This document shows, one piece after another, positions 9,834-20,989 of a stretch of DNA of 64,000 nt. Numbering within the stretch: the first letter of the stretch is position 1; each line of letters opens with the position of its first letter. The position numbers and the translations under genes were made by a program. The stretch is from the NCBI GenBank assembly GCA_011947345.1, contig JAAVTG010000711.1, positions 62,001 to 126,000 on the forward strand, read 5' to 3'. The DNA comes from Phytophthora quininea. Lineage: Eukaryota; Oomycota; Peronosporomycetes; Peronosporales; Peronosporaceae. The notes beneath the pieces are model-generated. The model was not told where the DNA came from. It made no database searches and worked only from the letters and a program-made list of their open reading frames with translations.

Positions 9834-10932
9834 TCACGGCGAAGAACGAAATGCCCTCTCGAACGACGGTGAGCGTTGACGCTTGCGTGGCGGAAAGTAG
9901 AACCCGCCGTTCGACTCCTGTCCTCGACGCACATTTTGCGATCGAGACGCTCGTACAGGGCGACGTTCTTCCAGTCGGTCGAGCACGCTTCTTGAATGCT
10001 GAAACGGAGCGCTGCGGGCCCGCGACGGACTTCGACGAGCAGACGAAGAACTAGAGATACTCTTGATGTACTTCTCGAGCGCGTCCACCATCCACTGCTT
10101 GCGCTCAGGGGTCACCCGACACGAATAACCCTTCTTGCAGTTGTGCGTGTTGTTGGCCTTAATATCTTCGCTCAGGTAGCGGCACCCGCGAAACTCGTGC
10201 GTCGTCCTTAGGCAGTAAAAACACTTTTTCGCTGTGGTGTCACCGCCTCCTTCCGCCTTCGTATTGTACTCTTTTCGCGCTCCGTCAACACGTCGATCTT
10301 TGCCCTTTTCAATGATCTTCTTGACCAGTTCGTCCAGCGGGACAAACAGTCGACCGGTACGCCACGAGTCGACTGTAGCTTTCCAAGTCTTCGGAAGTGT
10401 GAGCTCCAACTGACCAGAGAGATAAGCGTCGCTAAGCTGAGACCCAGTCACGAGCACGTAGTGATCCACGACCATTTTCCATCGGGCGATAAACTCTTCG
10501 GCTGATTCTCCTTCCTTCTCGTGCAAGAACATGCTCTGCACGGCCCGATTCATTGCATACAAGTCGCCGCTTTGAAGCGACCTGCTCTTGCCGTACGCAG
10601 CACACAATGTCGCCCAGCTGTCGTAGACGTTCCTGCCCAGGATCAGCGACTGTAGGCTCGAGGGACTGCCTTGTTCAAAACCTTTTTGCTTGAGCTCGCT
10701 CCTGCATCACCACTTGCTTACTCAGTCCTTCGGAGGTTTTGCCTGGGATTTCGTCACCCTGGTATGCCAATGCTTGGCTGCCGTCGTAGTTCTTCAAGCG
10801 CACGTAGCCAAGCAGACCGTGGATGACCAGCTCGTTCTCGACCCAGTCCTGCCACAAATGGAAGTCGCCACTTCCGTCGAAAACCTCGGTTTGCATCTGG
10901 GACGCAATTTCACAATGGCAGCAGGGTTTCAA
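9834..10932 (-). mobile_element. Orphan Copia-type gag fragment
   Basis: Two minus-strand frames form a gag-like protein. The first (10932 leftward) has TEVFDGSGDFHLWQDWVENE, like the start of Copia gag proteins. The second (to 9834) has EFIARWKMVVDHY, LTLPKTWKATV and a CCHC knuckle (CFYCLRTTHEFRGC), then a Ser/Arg-rich tail. A frameshift lies near 10640. No protease, integrase, RT or LTR was found nearby, so this is a solo gag remnant or the coding part of a non-autonomous element. It sits between DPWEYS copy 5 and the ABC transporter gene. Confidence 0.65.
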
Positions 10933-11614
10933 ACACTAATCAAGAAACATCAGCCCGAAAACTTCTTCGAAATCGCCGTGGCGTGCAGTTGATGGGCATC
11001 AAGGCTGTGTTGGTGACTGACTTGGAACAATCACACTGGTTCTTGGGCAGGCAAGACATAGCGGCTAAGGCTGAGCGGATACTTTCCATTGGAGAAGGGC
11101 ACCACAGTGGAGGGCAACAGGTCATTTATTCCGACTTCTGTAGCTGAACATCTTGTGCTGGGCACACGATGTGCGTCTTCATTGCGGACGTGGAATATTT
11201 TCTTTGTGTCTTATGCGGCCGGCTCGCCCTTGTCAAGTCCATGGGGATAATTCCGCATCGTTTTCGGCGCGATGTTGTCGGCCAAGACGTCTGCGTGCAC
11301 TGCCTTGCTGTGGGTTTTGTTATGTAAAGCGGTCGAATTCAGTTGGGTTTTGATTGGCACGACGTGCTGCTAGCGCCACGATCCAAGACTGCTTTTATAG
11401 TCGTCGACAGCAGACCTTGACGGTGGAGACCAGTAACGCATACACCACTTCAAAATCCACGCTGCACTTGCAGCCAGTGGCGTGCCGGCATCTTGCTTTT
11501 CCTTGTCTTCTGCGCCAAAAGGAAAATGAAGACAAAAATGGACTAGCTTCGTTGATTTTATTGTTGGTAATGCAAGGCAAATAAACCACAGATAACATAC
11601 GCACCAGCACGCAG
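10933..11614. other. Region without a recognised gene
   Basis: About 680 bp between the gag fragment and the 3' end of the ABC transporter gene. A 51-codon plus-strand ORF (10992-11147) and several shorter ones are open, but none resembles a protein I know. The left part may be the decayed flank of the Copia remnant. Confidence 0.35.
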
Positions 11615-14600
11615 TTATCGTTTGAGATGGCTCACATATTTGAGTGTCAGGAAGATCGCCAACTGCAGCACGGCCCAAATGACAATCAGACCGACCATAA
11701 AGTCATACTTGCGGTTCGGACGGAAGTCGTAGGTGATTTCAATGTAGTGCGAGACAGTCATGCTGGTCGTCGTGTTCCCGTTCGTCACCGAGATAATGTC
11801 GTCGTTGTTTCCGAACTGCGAGCCAACCAGCGCGGCCAGCGAATAACTTGACGGCATCAAGTACTGGAACCACTTGTAGCCGACTTTCATGGCTGTCCGT
11901 GGCAGCAGATATCCGCTAAACAAGTTGAAGAGACACGACAGCGCGCCGACTGCTACGTTGGCCACTTTCTCGTTGGGCATCAGCACCGACATCCACTGCC
12001 CCACGTACGTACACGCTGACGTGTACAGGTAAAACACGAACAGGTAGAAGAAGAAGTCGTCCGCACTGGAGCTCCACCCCACCAGCCAGTACTCGATCGT
12101 CACGAAGAGAATATTCACCACGATCAGGTACGGGATCTCTGCGAACCACAGCGACAAACTGTACGGTAGCGGGCCGTAGTAGTTGGACATCCGCTCGCGG
12201 TAGAACACGGCGCGCTCGGCACAAGTCACCTCCAACACCGTCATGAGATGGATCACGCCGATAAAGTCCATGCTGTTGTAGATGAGGCCGATGTGGGAGT
12301 TGATCTTCTTGACGCTGCCCGCCGACAACTGATAGAACGTCGTGCCAAAGATGACGGCGCAGATCGGGAACAGCAGCATTCGCATGAAGTTGTACTGCGG
12401 GTTGCGCCAATACGTTAGTCGCTGCTTGTTGGTCAGATGCACCAGTTGGTTCCAAAACCCGGTGGCAATGGGGTGGTAGTTCAGCGTCGAGTGGCAGATA
12501 AAGTCATCCGACACCTCGCACAACTCCAGCGTTCGTTCGCGGTTCTTCCTGTTCAAGTCGCTCTTGGCGTATTCCACCGAGTAGTCCTTCACGTCTCGAC
12601 CAATTCCCGCGCCGATCACCTCCAGCATATACGTCGCTGGATTGTACTGCGGACGGATCTCCTCCGTCCCTGGGATTGATGCAAAGTATTCCAACATGGT
12701 CACGGAATCGACACCTAAATCCCCAAAGTACGCTGTATACCCACCCTTCTGCAGCAGAAGCAGACCGTCAAATAGCTCGAAGATCGAGATGCTCGGCTGG
12801 TGGATGGTGCACAACACTGTACGACCCGTACGTGCAATCGACTGCACGCCACGCATGACAATCAAAGCCGATCGTGCGTCCAGGCCGCTCGTCGGTTCGT
12901 CCAGGAACAAAATGCTCGGGTTCGCCACCACCTCCACGCCGATCGTCACGCGCTTCTTCTGCTCGACGGACAAACTCCCCACCATTTCATCTGCGATCGT
13001 ATTTAATTCCAGCAATTCCATCGTCTCGTGCACCAAATTCATCCGTTCGTCCTCTGTGAAATTCGGCGGCAGACGCAAGTTCGCTGAAAAGACCATGGCC
13101 TCGTAGATCGACGCAGCTTCCGAGTGGATATCCATCTGCTCGCAGTATGCGGTAATTCGACTGAAGTTCTCGGGGTTCTTGAGCTCTCCGTTCACATAGA
13201 TCTCGCCCTCGATCCGACCGCCAGTTTTACGACCAGCAATCACGTCCATCAGCGTGGTCTTTCCAGCTCCTGTGGCGCCCATGAGCGCAACCATGCGACC
13301 AGGTTCAAAGTGCGCGGTGATTTTCTGCAAAAGCTGTCGCTCTTCACCCGAAGCCAGCGTCACGTAGTAGTCCAGATCCTTGACACAGAGGTTGGAAGGT
13401 GTGAATGGGAGACCCTCACCTTTCGCGTCCGCTGGCTTTTTATCGTGTCTATTCGGTGTCTTTACTTCTACATACACAGTGTCTTCATCGGGCTCGTTGT
13501 CCGTCAAGGCCTTGGCACTCACACCCTTGTACTTCTCGTACCGGATGTAGTGCAACGCAAGACCGTTCAACGTCGTGAATACAAAGTAGTACGCCACCAG
13601 CACGATGACGCCGAACCAAATGTACTCGGTGCCTTGTTTGATGGAGAAGCTTTCCAGCTGCGTTTTGCTTTCGGCATGAGTATAGCGACTGCTCGAAAAC
13701 TCCGACAGCATGTTGCTGCGCAGCGCCCACGAGATCGGAGAGAACCAATACATCCAAATCCAGTAGTCCGGGATCAAGTCCGCCAGGATGATGTTGCCCG
13801 AAAACAACAGAAAAAAGCTGATTGAAAGGGAAGCCAACGCTTGACCGACAGTAATACTGGGCGAGAAAGCGCTTAGCATCGTCATGTACGCGATAATGGC
13901 GTGCTGGAAGCACAGCAGCACCAGGTAGAACACGATGTACTTTTCGAACGTGCGCGTCAAGTTGCTCATGAAGTAGAACAACGTGCCGAGCACAAACGAC
14001 ACTGCGACGTTGACCGGTATTTGAACGACACTCTCCGCGATCGCATACGACGTCGTCCGGAAGAAATTGCGCGGTCTTTGCTTGTAGAAAACTTTTCGTA
14101 GCTGGAACGAGATGGTAATTTGTTGCCAAGCCTGGCGCTGGAACAACGCGATGCTGAAGAAGATCATGCGCAGGTAGTACGCCGAGCTCACATTGAAGTA
14201 GATCATGCCCATGACGAGACCGATGATGAGACCTTCCAGCATCTTGCCCCACAGCAGCGGCGGGTCTCGGATCCAGACCAACTTCTGGCGGTTTAAGAGT
14301 AGTAGCGTGCTTGGGATGAAGGCCAGTCCAAACTCCGATTTCTCTTTCGAGCGAGCCAGATTGGCCACAGCTTTCGCCTTCTTGAAGTCTTCTGGATTTT
14401 CAAAGTGATGTTCGTGGAAGCCTTGGCTGATCGCTTCATGGGTCTTTTGTAGATGTTCGACTGTGTAAAGAGGTTGTTGAATTCCTCCGATGCTATGGGA
14501 AGATCTTGGACTGGAACGCTGCCGTTCGCATAGCGTTGGCCACGACCCGAAGTCACTTCAATCAGGAAATCTGCCGGGTCGACTCGTGGGGGACAAGTAA

Positions 14601-15669
14601 ACCCGTGGCCTTCGAAGTAGTCCAAGATTTCCGTTCGCGGTCCATGGTACATCAAGTAGCCATCGTTAATCATCAAGATGTCATCAAACATCTCCACCAC
14701 TTCAGGCGTCGGCTGCAGCAGCGCAATGACAGCCGATCCACCGAGCGTTTTGCACCAAGTCCTCAGTGATTTAATGATGTCGAAGGTGGCCGCACTGTCC
14801 AAACCTGTAGAGATCTCGTCACAGAGGAACAAACTTTGTCCACCAACCAACACTTCTCCAATCGTCACGCGCTTGCGCTCTCCTCCACTTACGCCACGTA
14901 GCAGTTCATTTCCCACCACCGTATCTGCGCACTCTTCCAGACCAAGAATGTTGAGGAACAGCTCTGTTCGAAGAGCTGCAATGTCTCGCACTTCCTCTGG
15001 TTGGTCTTGAGGACGTCCATTCACACAGGTATCTGCGAATTTGAACGTCTCGCGCACCGTCAGCGTCGGGATATGGTTATCCGTCTGGTCCACCAGCCCC
15101 GCCAGCTTGATGAGGTCGATCTCGTCACCTCGGAGCCCCGAGTACGTGATTTCCCCTCCCAGTTCAGTCTTCGAGCTGTTTTCCAGCTTACCAGCCAAAG
15201 CTTTAAGGAGCGTCGACTTGCCTGAGCCAGGGTTGGCCAGGATCAGCGTCAGCGTCCCCGGTTTGATGATGCCCGTCATTGGGTGCAGTGCGTGCTTGGT
15301 CTTCATCGGCACCTTCTGCCAGGGCGTGAAGATCTGGCGCAGATGTGACCCCACGGTGCCTTGACTGCCGGGTATTGCCGGCACTTGCACCGAGAAGGAC
15401 AAGTTCTCAAAGCGCACTTCTGGGGTCGGCAGCTGGACGTTGATCTTGCGAGAGAGATGGTCGTACTTCTTGTAGAAGCGCTCCAGTCCTCCACTGAGCA
15501 TGGCCTCCAGGTTGTCGGCCCGGAGCGTGCTGTAGTAGCTGGCCATAGTGTTCTGGCTGTGCGAGTACGGGTCGTGCAGACTGCGGAAGTTGAGCGAGCG
15601 GTAGACCTCAGGCACGTCTTCCTCAGCCTCAGGCTGCAGCAGCTTCTTCTTGTTCTCGTCCGAGTCCAT
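11615..15669 (-). CDS. PDR-type (ABCG) full-size ABC transporter, one frameshift
   Basis: The ATG is at 15667-15669. Layout is NBD1-TMD1-NBD2-TMD2. NBD1 has Walker A ANPGSGKST (about residues 145-153), the signature VSGGERKRVTIGE and Walker B LFLCDEISTGLDSA. NBD2 has GATGAGKTT, the variant signature LSVEQKKRVTIGVE and LFLDEPTSGLDARSA. The two TMDs have six-helix patterns ending at SHLKR. Proteins of this type export drugs, sterols or plant defence compounds at the plasma membrane. The frame breaks at an A4 run (complement of 14445-14448) just after QSNIYK. One added base restores a continuous ~1351-residue protein with the normal linker THEAISQGF. So this is either a gene with a sequence error or a very young pseudogene. 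No intron is visible. Confidence 0.88.
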
Positions 15670-16468
15670 CGCGAGTCTTCTGCGTCTTTCTTGAAAACCG
15701 GATTGGGCTGGTCGAGGGAAAAAGGAAAGTGAGAGGCGGCGTGACTATCCGTCAGCGAGCACGTTGAAGTTGGCACTACCAACCGACCAATCAGCGACGT
15801 GGCTGTTAGCGTTGGTGGATGCCGAGGTAAAGCCCAAGCAACTGCAATCTACCTCCTCTACCATCAAGATGTCAAGGTGCTGGAAGTGTGTGGCGGAGCA
15901 GATAACGTTGTGGTGCGACCGCAGCAGCGACCTCGTCGACGGAGGCGTTTTGGCTCGCTTCTACGAGTGAGACTAAATTGCAACCTGACGTTTGGATACA
16001 CCGCTTACCATCGTGCTGAGCTGGGCCTTGCTGGAAGGTGAGTCATCTCAAATTGCCAGTGAGCCGAAGTCTGGCAGCAAGCTTCACGTTATTGACATGG
16101 CAGCTTAGTATTCGCTTGGCAGGACTACCACCCACGTCTCGATCTCTACCGCCATCTCGATCGCTGTCGACCACAAGTTGTGGTGTTACCAGTCTCAAGA
16201 AGCTGATGCGGATGCAACCAAGAGGCTCCTTGCGGGGCTGTATAGAGCGTGTGTGACTCCTTCGCGACGGATCGCCCACAGAAGTCGTGCGTTTCATATC
16301 GACTGGGTTTCAAGACAGCAAGGCTTCAGCCGATGGAAACATGGACGCAAGTTTCCTTCACGCCACAACATGAATTCACAAGCGCTTACTTTCTTGTAGG
16401 AAGCACGCTTATGACAGGTATGCTTCCTAAGACGCAATTCACTCACACGAATCCACTTCGATACCTCG
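15670..16468. other. ABC transporter promoter side and unassigned spacer
   Basis: On the minus strand CTCACTTTCC (complement of 15724-15733) matches the oomycete Inr about 57 bp before the ABC transporter ATG. The rest, to 16468, contains only short ORFs without recognisable similarity and no clear repeat. Confidence 0.4.
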
Positions 16469-17606
16469 TCAGAGCCCGAAGGTCGTGATACGAACGGATC
16501 GGCGCTCGGGTGTCGCTGCCATCTCAAAGATCAAACCGAGTGCTCTCTTGCTGATCCCACCGATCCCCTTCTCCTGGTCGCCGTCCAACTGCTTACCACC
16601 GGTCTTCCTCGTTACAACACTCAACAAAGCAGCCTTAGAAGGTAGAGCAAGCTTCTTCTTAACCACAGCGATGCTTGCTTTGTCGTGTGCTTCGAGAGCG
16701 CGAACGTATCCCGGACTGAGGTTCACGTACTGTGGGACAACGACTTGCAACTTCTGGAGCTGTTGAAACATGCGCGAGTCGTTCAGACACCCCACCAACT
16801 CAGGCACCTCCGTACTCATCATCAGGACCAAATCCTTGATACCCCAGCCGCAAAGCGTCTCGCGGTTGCTAAATGTGACATCAAAGTAAGTCAAGCGAAG
16901 CATTTCCAGCCGCGGGCACGCAGCAGCAACATCACCGAGATCCACCGAGATGCGAACGTCAGGTGTCTCGGCGATTAATAGGCCGTTGAGGTTTCTACCG
17001 ATCAAGGCGAGTATGTCTGTCAAGATCTTGCCGTTTGTTGGACGGAGGAAGAAGGTTTCAAGGCATTCGACGCTCTGGTCTCGGTTTGCGCGGATTGGTG
17101 GTCCAGAAGGAAAGTCAGGAACGAATTGGTTGTGGCTATTTTCGCCAAGACTCATCCGGCAGATGCCATAGCCTGGCACTACAATGCTCACTGCGTTCTT
17201 TGCAGTGTTTGGCTCGTACAGTGCTCGGCAGCGGATATCGTGCGACAGTTTGATACTGTAGTGATTGCCGTAAGGCAAAGCGAGCTCCACTTGTGTTCCC
17301 TTTTGAGCATCAACGTACCCATACTGAGCAGAATCCTGAAGAGTTGGTTGGGGATAGTCACTCTTCATGACTGCAGCAACTGCAGACACGTCCTGTTTGG
17401 TCAGACGGAACTTGGACACGTTTAACTTAACGACCGAGCTGTTGGACGCGTTGCTGAACAAGGAAAAAGCCAACCACTTCCAACGTTCATGATTCACAGG
17501 CTGGATGTCGTGCTCGTCGGCCTCATCCGGTTGGAACGACACAGTCTCGACCTTATGAGACTCTGTGAGGGCCGACATCATTGCAGTAAGCGTGAAGTTG
17601 GACGTC
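16469..17606 (-). pseudogene. DPWEYS-family copy 6, C-terminal half (3' part of a gene split by a retroelement)
   Basis: An uninterrupted frame of about 379 host codons begins at the retroelement junction with YSWTSNFTLTAMMSALTES and runs through VETVSFQPDEADE, RWKWLAFSLFSNAS, YGYVDAQKG, HYSIKLSHDIRCRA, VVPGYGICRM, FFLRPTNGKILTDILALI, CPRLEMLRLTYF (leucine-rich-like), RALEAHDKASIAVVKKK, SKAALLSVV and FEMAATPERRSV. The N-terminal half is at 25681-26824, and the two halves meet in the middle of the segment KLIYSWT/S. Together they would make a protein of roughly 755 residues. No other damage is visible in this half, so the insertion looks recent. Confidence 0.8.
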
Positions 17607-17702
17607 CAGCTGTAGCACTTGCTCGATGAAAGAAATGGGGCGTGCCGTGCACGGCACCTGAAAAGCTTGCATTGAAGCGCCTCCATTGCCAGGGTGTGGC
17701 GG
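17607..17702 (-). repeat. Split direct repeat B, outer copy
   Basis: Begins with CAGCTGTAGCACTTGCTCG on the plus strand and is repeated in the same orientation at 19806-19901 with two single-base gaps. It contains the palindrome CGTGCCGTGCACGGCACC. Confidence 0.85.
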
Positions 17703-17706
17703 GAGG

Positions 17707-17822
17707 TTAAGCGCGAGAAGGCAAAATCGAAACTACTCGTGCGACTCCTACTCTCCTACGTTAGTTTCATCTTTTGCTGCCACCGCTCAAAAGCTATTTT
17801 CGATACTTCTCGAAAATAACCA
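17707..17822 (-). repeat. Split direct repeat A, inner copy
   Basis: 116 bp from TTAAGCGCGAGAAGGC to AAAATAACCA on the plus strand, repeated in the same orientation at 25565-25680; no difference was noticed by eye. Confidence 0.88.
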
Positions 17823-17910
17823 TTTCAGCCAGGGTTGTGAAAAATAAGATTGTTATTTAGTTGAGCCCGAAGAATCGAGTCAATCAATAATTTGTTTATT
17901 GCAACTTTTT

Positions 17911-18912
17911 TCAATCGCGGCGCTGTCTAGTGTTGCGCACTTCCTGCCGGATCGCAGTTGCTACAAGCTGTGGATCCCAGTGATCCCTGTTGTACTCTAG
18001 AAAAAGCAGTGTCTCTAGCGTTGTTGGATGCATAGCTCGGCGATGCATGCTGAAGACAAGACCGGCTCGAGAAAACAACCTCTCGACTTCATTTGAAGTA
18101 GACGGGATCCAGCCAAGGCGAATGTAACGTGAGCGAGGAGGCTTTCGGCTGTCCCTGAGCACGCGTTCTGCAAATGGGAGATCTTCGTCTTCATCTTCGT
18201 CATCGTTTCTCCCCGTGTCTTCAAGCCGCTTTAGTGCTTCACACTCTCCCGCAGTCAGGGTCGACTCCTTACCGGATAGAACCTTGACGATGCCGCTTTC
18301 AAAGTGTGGAGCTTTAACGACGTTGGCTGCCCGTGGACTCAGGTACTTCGAAGTTGATGTGAACTCCTTTATTGTCGCGTCAAATAGACGACGAACATCT
18401 AACAAAGTCGCTTCAGGCTTCCCAACGCCGCTTGCTTGTAGCCTCTTGTTCACGCTCTCTAGTTTCTGGAGTGATTCAAATATAGATTCCAGCTCGGCTT
18501 CTTCACGCGGCGTTAGCAAAACGTCAAGAAGGGTTCTGTCGGAATGGTCGATCCATTCAGCAATATCCAGGTAACGGTCCAGCATTGCGTGAGTGCTGCT
18601 CCATCGTGTCACAGTGTTGGTAATCGGCATCAACGCGCCGACATCACGTAAAGCGTGGCGATGTTTTACAGTGTTGAGTTTTGTCATTAAGCGGTGCACC
18701 TTGTTGATAAGGTTTGCATCCGGCTCAAGAAGCCACTCGACGGCTAGCTGCAGGCGGTGGCTAGCACACCCGATCATTGGGACGCTTGTTCGATTTGAAA
18801 GACTCCCGTTGACAGACGCATGATCACATACGTAGAACTGTAGGTGTTCGAGCTGAAGCCGATAGACATCCATGGCGTAGTCGAGAAGCTCTATGAACGA
18901 GTCTGTGTTCAT
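17911..18912 (-). CDS. hAT transposase, C-terminal part
   Basis: About 333 residues. CDHASVNGSLSNR, MIGCASHRLQLAVEWLL and TRWSSTHAMLDRYLDI are typical of the hAT catalytic core. The end has the dimerisation signature WIPSTSNEVERLFSRAGLVF. The upstream BED ORF (19005-19487) is separated by about 90 bp with stops, so the transposase is either broken in two or spliced. It would cut and paste the element between its CAGGGTTG inverted repeats. Confidence 0.85.
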   Translation of the reverse strand: MNTDSFIELLDYAMDVYRLQLEHLQFYVCDHASVNGSLSNRTSVPMIGCASHRLQLAVEWLLEPDANLINKVHRLMTKLNTVKHRHALRDVGALMPITNTVTRWSSTHAMLDRYLDIAEWIDHSDRTLLDVLLTPREEAELESIFESLQKLESVNKRLQASGVGKPEATLLDVRRLFDATIKEFTSTSKYLSPRAANVVKAPHFESGIVKVLSGKESTLTAGECEALKRLEDTGRNDDEDEDEDLPFAERVLRDSRKPPRSRYIRLGWIPSTSNEVERLFSRAGLVFSMHRRAMHPTTLETLLFLEYNRDHWDPQLVATAIRQEVRNTRQRRD

Positions 18913-19004
18913 AGCGCTTCGTCGACAAACGGGGAGAACACGAGTAGGAACTTTTCACCGATGTTGCCGTCGCTTAGCGACGGTGTCACGGCGATGACAG
19001 CGGC

Positions 19005-19487
19005 TTAATGGGTACCTGCCTCCGTCCAGGCGTCTATCAGAAAGCCAAAAGGCTTGCCAGCAAGGCGACGACGGATTCGTGCTTGCACGGCGAGCTCAAC
19101 AGCTTCGAGGTCGCTCTTCAGCTGCACCCTGCTGATGGGGCGTAGCGACGAATACTTGCGCGCTCGCTTCTTTTCACAAAAGCTCAGCTCGTGGTGTTCC
19201 ATCACCACCCAATCGAGCCAGTGGTAACGATTCATGATTGCTTCGTCGACGGTGACACGAACGAAGGCATCGAGGGTGTTGGGGCGGCGTGCCAGCACAA
19301 AGTACTCGTCCAAGTACATGCCGCGGTGGGCGCGTTCCAAATGATCCAACACCGACGTGTAGCCGCCGTTGCGTGGCTTGGCTCGGCTGCCAGGACACAG
19401 ACGACAATGATAGCGGTTGTCACGGTCTTCGAAGAGCACCTCACATAGTTGACGAGGCGTCGGGAGAGCAGCGTTGGGGGTTTCCAT
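19005..19487 (-). CDS. hAT transposase, N-terminal part with BED-type zinc finger
   Basis: The ATG at 19485-19487 opens a 160-residue frame with a BED-like finger (YHCRLC ... VLDHLERAH; C-x2-C ... H-x4-H pattern), the usual DNA-binding start of hAT transposases. It ends at IDAWTEAGTH, close to the catalytic region. The continuation is the ORF at 17911-18912. Confidence 0.75.
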   Translation of the reverse strand: METPNAALPTPRQLCEVLFEDRDNRYHCRLCPGSRAKPRNGGYTSVLDHLERAHRGMYLDEYFVLARRPNTLDAFVRVTVDEAIMNRYHWLDWVVMEHHELSFCEKKRARKYSSLRPISRVQLKSDLEAVELAVQARIRRRLAGKPFGFLIDAWTEAGTH

Positions 19488-19804
19488 GACGTAGAGAGCA
19501 GGAATTGAGGGGAGAAGCTGGGTGGTGTTGGGGTTTCGCAGAGAATAGCAAAGTAAGAGAGCATACCGTAGCCTCACAGGACTGTCTCCGTGGAACCGTT
19601 AGGTCGACAGGGAAAGCAACCCACCGCTTTGCCATTATCGATGCGTTGAGAGCTTCTGACCTCGCAAGACCAAGAGAATCGCAAGGTGAACGCCGCGCTG
19701 GAGTGGAAGATTATTTGCACCTGATTGGGACCTCGCTCAATCAATAATTTCGTGTGTTTTATTTGAGTTATTTGAAAGTGCAGTTGTTTTTCACAACCCT
19801 GATT

Positions 19805-20980
19805 TCAGCTGTAGCACTTGCTCGATGAAAGAAATGGGGGCGTGCCGTGCACGGCACCTGAGAAAGCTTGCATTGAAGCGCCTCCATTGCCAGGGTGTGG
19901 CTTGGAGGGTGCCCCCAGATGACGCTGCAAGGCAGACTTCGCTAGCATTTCTCGGGCCATTTGCGCGGTTAGTCGCCCGTCGATTCGAGTATATCGCTCC
20001 ACAGCATTCGATCTCCATCTTCCGAACAGTTTAACTGCGAGACTGTCAAATCCAGCGTTGAATAGCGCGGAAGCGCCGCCGCTGCGCAGTGAATGCGAAC
20101 CATATCGCTCGGGATCTCGACCTGCAGCTTTTGCTGCCATCTTGATGGCCGACACTAGGTGGCGTACTTGGAGATTGGTTGACGCGTTGATCTTGCATAG
20201 CAACGAGTTCTCTGCCATGTCCAGCGTCTTGTGATGTTCAACCAGATACCATGCTGCGAGAACAGGGCAACACCAACTTGCTCCAGAGCGCTCCAGTCTA
20301 CGCGTAGTCCCGACGCCGAATTGATCTGACTTGCTACCGCGAAAATGCACCTCGACCGCGTATACATCCGACAAGCGTATGGCTTTCTTGTGGTTCTTGC
20401 TTACAAACGAAATGTCTGAGCGATGGAGCGCATATGGTTGAACCTTCGACCCGACAGCTAGATACTCTGACCTTCGGAGAAGAAAGAAGAAACCCAGCAC
20501 CGAAGCCCCCAAAGAACCCGGTGCTGGGTTGAGCAGAAGTCGAGCTGGCGGTGCAGTTCTTTGAGAATATCTGGGGTGATAGGCGATTTTGGGTTGGTGG
20601 GAAGATCCTCCCTTCGCATTCCTGTGATTGCGAGTTGATGGCCTGGGAGCAACGAGACCCCGTATCCGAGCATTCTCCGATGATACCACGATACGTGGCT
20701 GACTTTGGAGAGCACGGTGTTGGCAGAGTTTCCAGAGCTTGAGCGACTCCACCCGTATCGCCAGCAGTAGGTAGCGAAAAGACCGAGCTGGTAAGAGTGT
20801 TTTCGGGGCTCTTCAGGCAGCCATCTTGGAAGTTGCAGCCACTCGCACCATTGACACCACTGCGCCCAAGTGCTGCTATATTTCGTTCTTGATGACGAGG
20901 CCAATGACTTGGTTTGAAGAGACTCGAAAAGTTCGTGTAGAGTTTCCTGCAACCGAGCGGGACTTGTGTCTGTGACCACG
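19805..20980 (-). CDS. Tyrosine recombinase of the Ngaro-like element, frameshifted
   Basis: The N-terminal part (20979 leftward) has RTKYSSTWAQWCQWCEW, resembling a core-binding domain. The catalytic part in another frame has FLLRRSEYLAV, HSLRSGGASALFNAG (H-x2-R) and FGRWRSNAVERYTRI (W...Y), matching the R-H-R-Y tetrad of phage-integrase-like recombinases. The frames change near 20490. The enzyme would integrate circular cDNA without a conventional integrase. Its stop lies inside repeat B. Confidence 0.8.
19806..19901 (-). repeat. Split direct repeat B, inner copy
   Basis: Second copy of the B repeat. It also encodes the last codons and stop (19805) of the recombinase ORF. Confidence 0.85.
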
Positions 20981-20989
20981 ACGAAGAAA

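Larger units (their letters stand above)
17830..19801 (-). mobile_element. hAT DNA transposon, complete ends, 1972 bp
   Basis: Perfect terminal inverted repeats start CAGGGTTGTGAAAAA at 17830 and end in the complement at 19801. They are flanked by an exact 8 bp target duplication ATTTCAGC (17822-17829 and 19802-19809), as expected for hAT. Inside are a BED zinc-finger ORF and a hAT dimerisation-domain ORF, both minus strand. It is nested in the Ngaro-like element at the junction of its B and A repeats. Confidence 0.95.

Noticed and set aside
17590..19920. The repeats around the hAT as hAT-related repeats
   Set aside because: They lie outside the hAT inverted repeats and recur at 25565-25680, so they are the A and B repeats of the retroelement.
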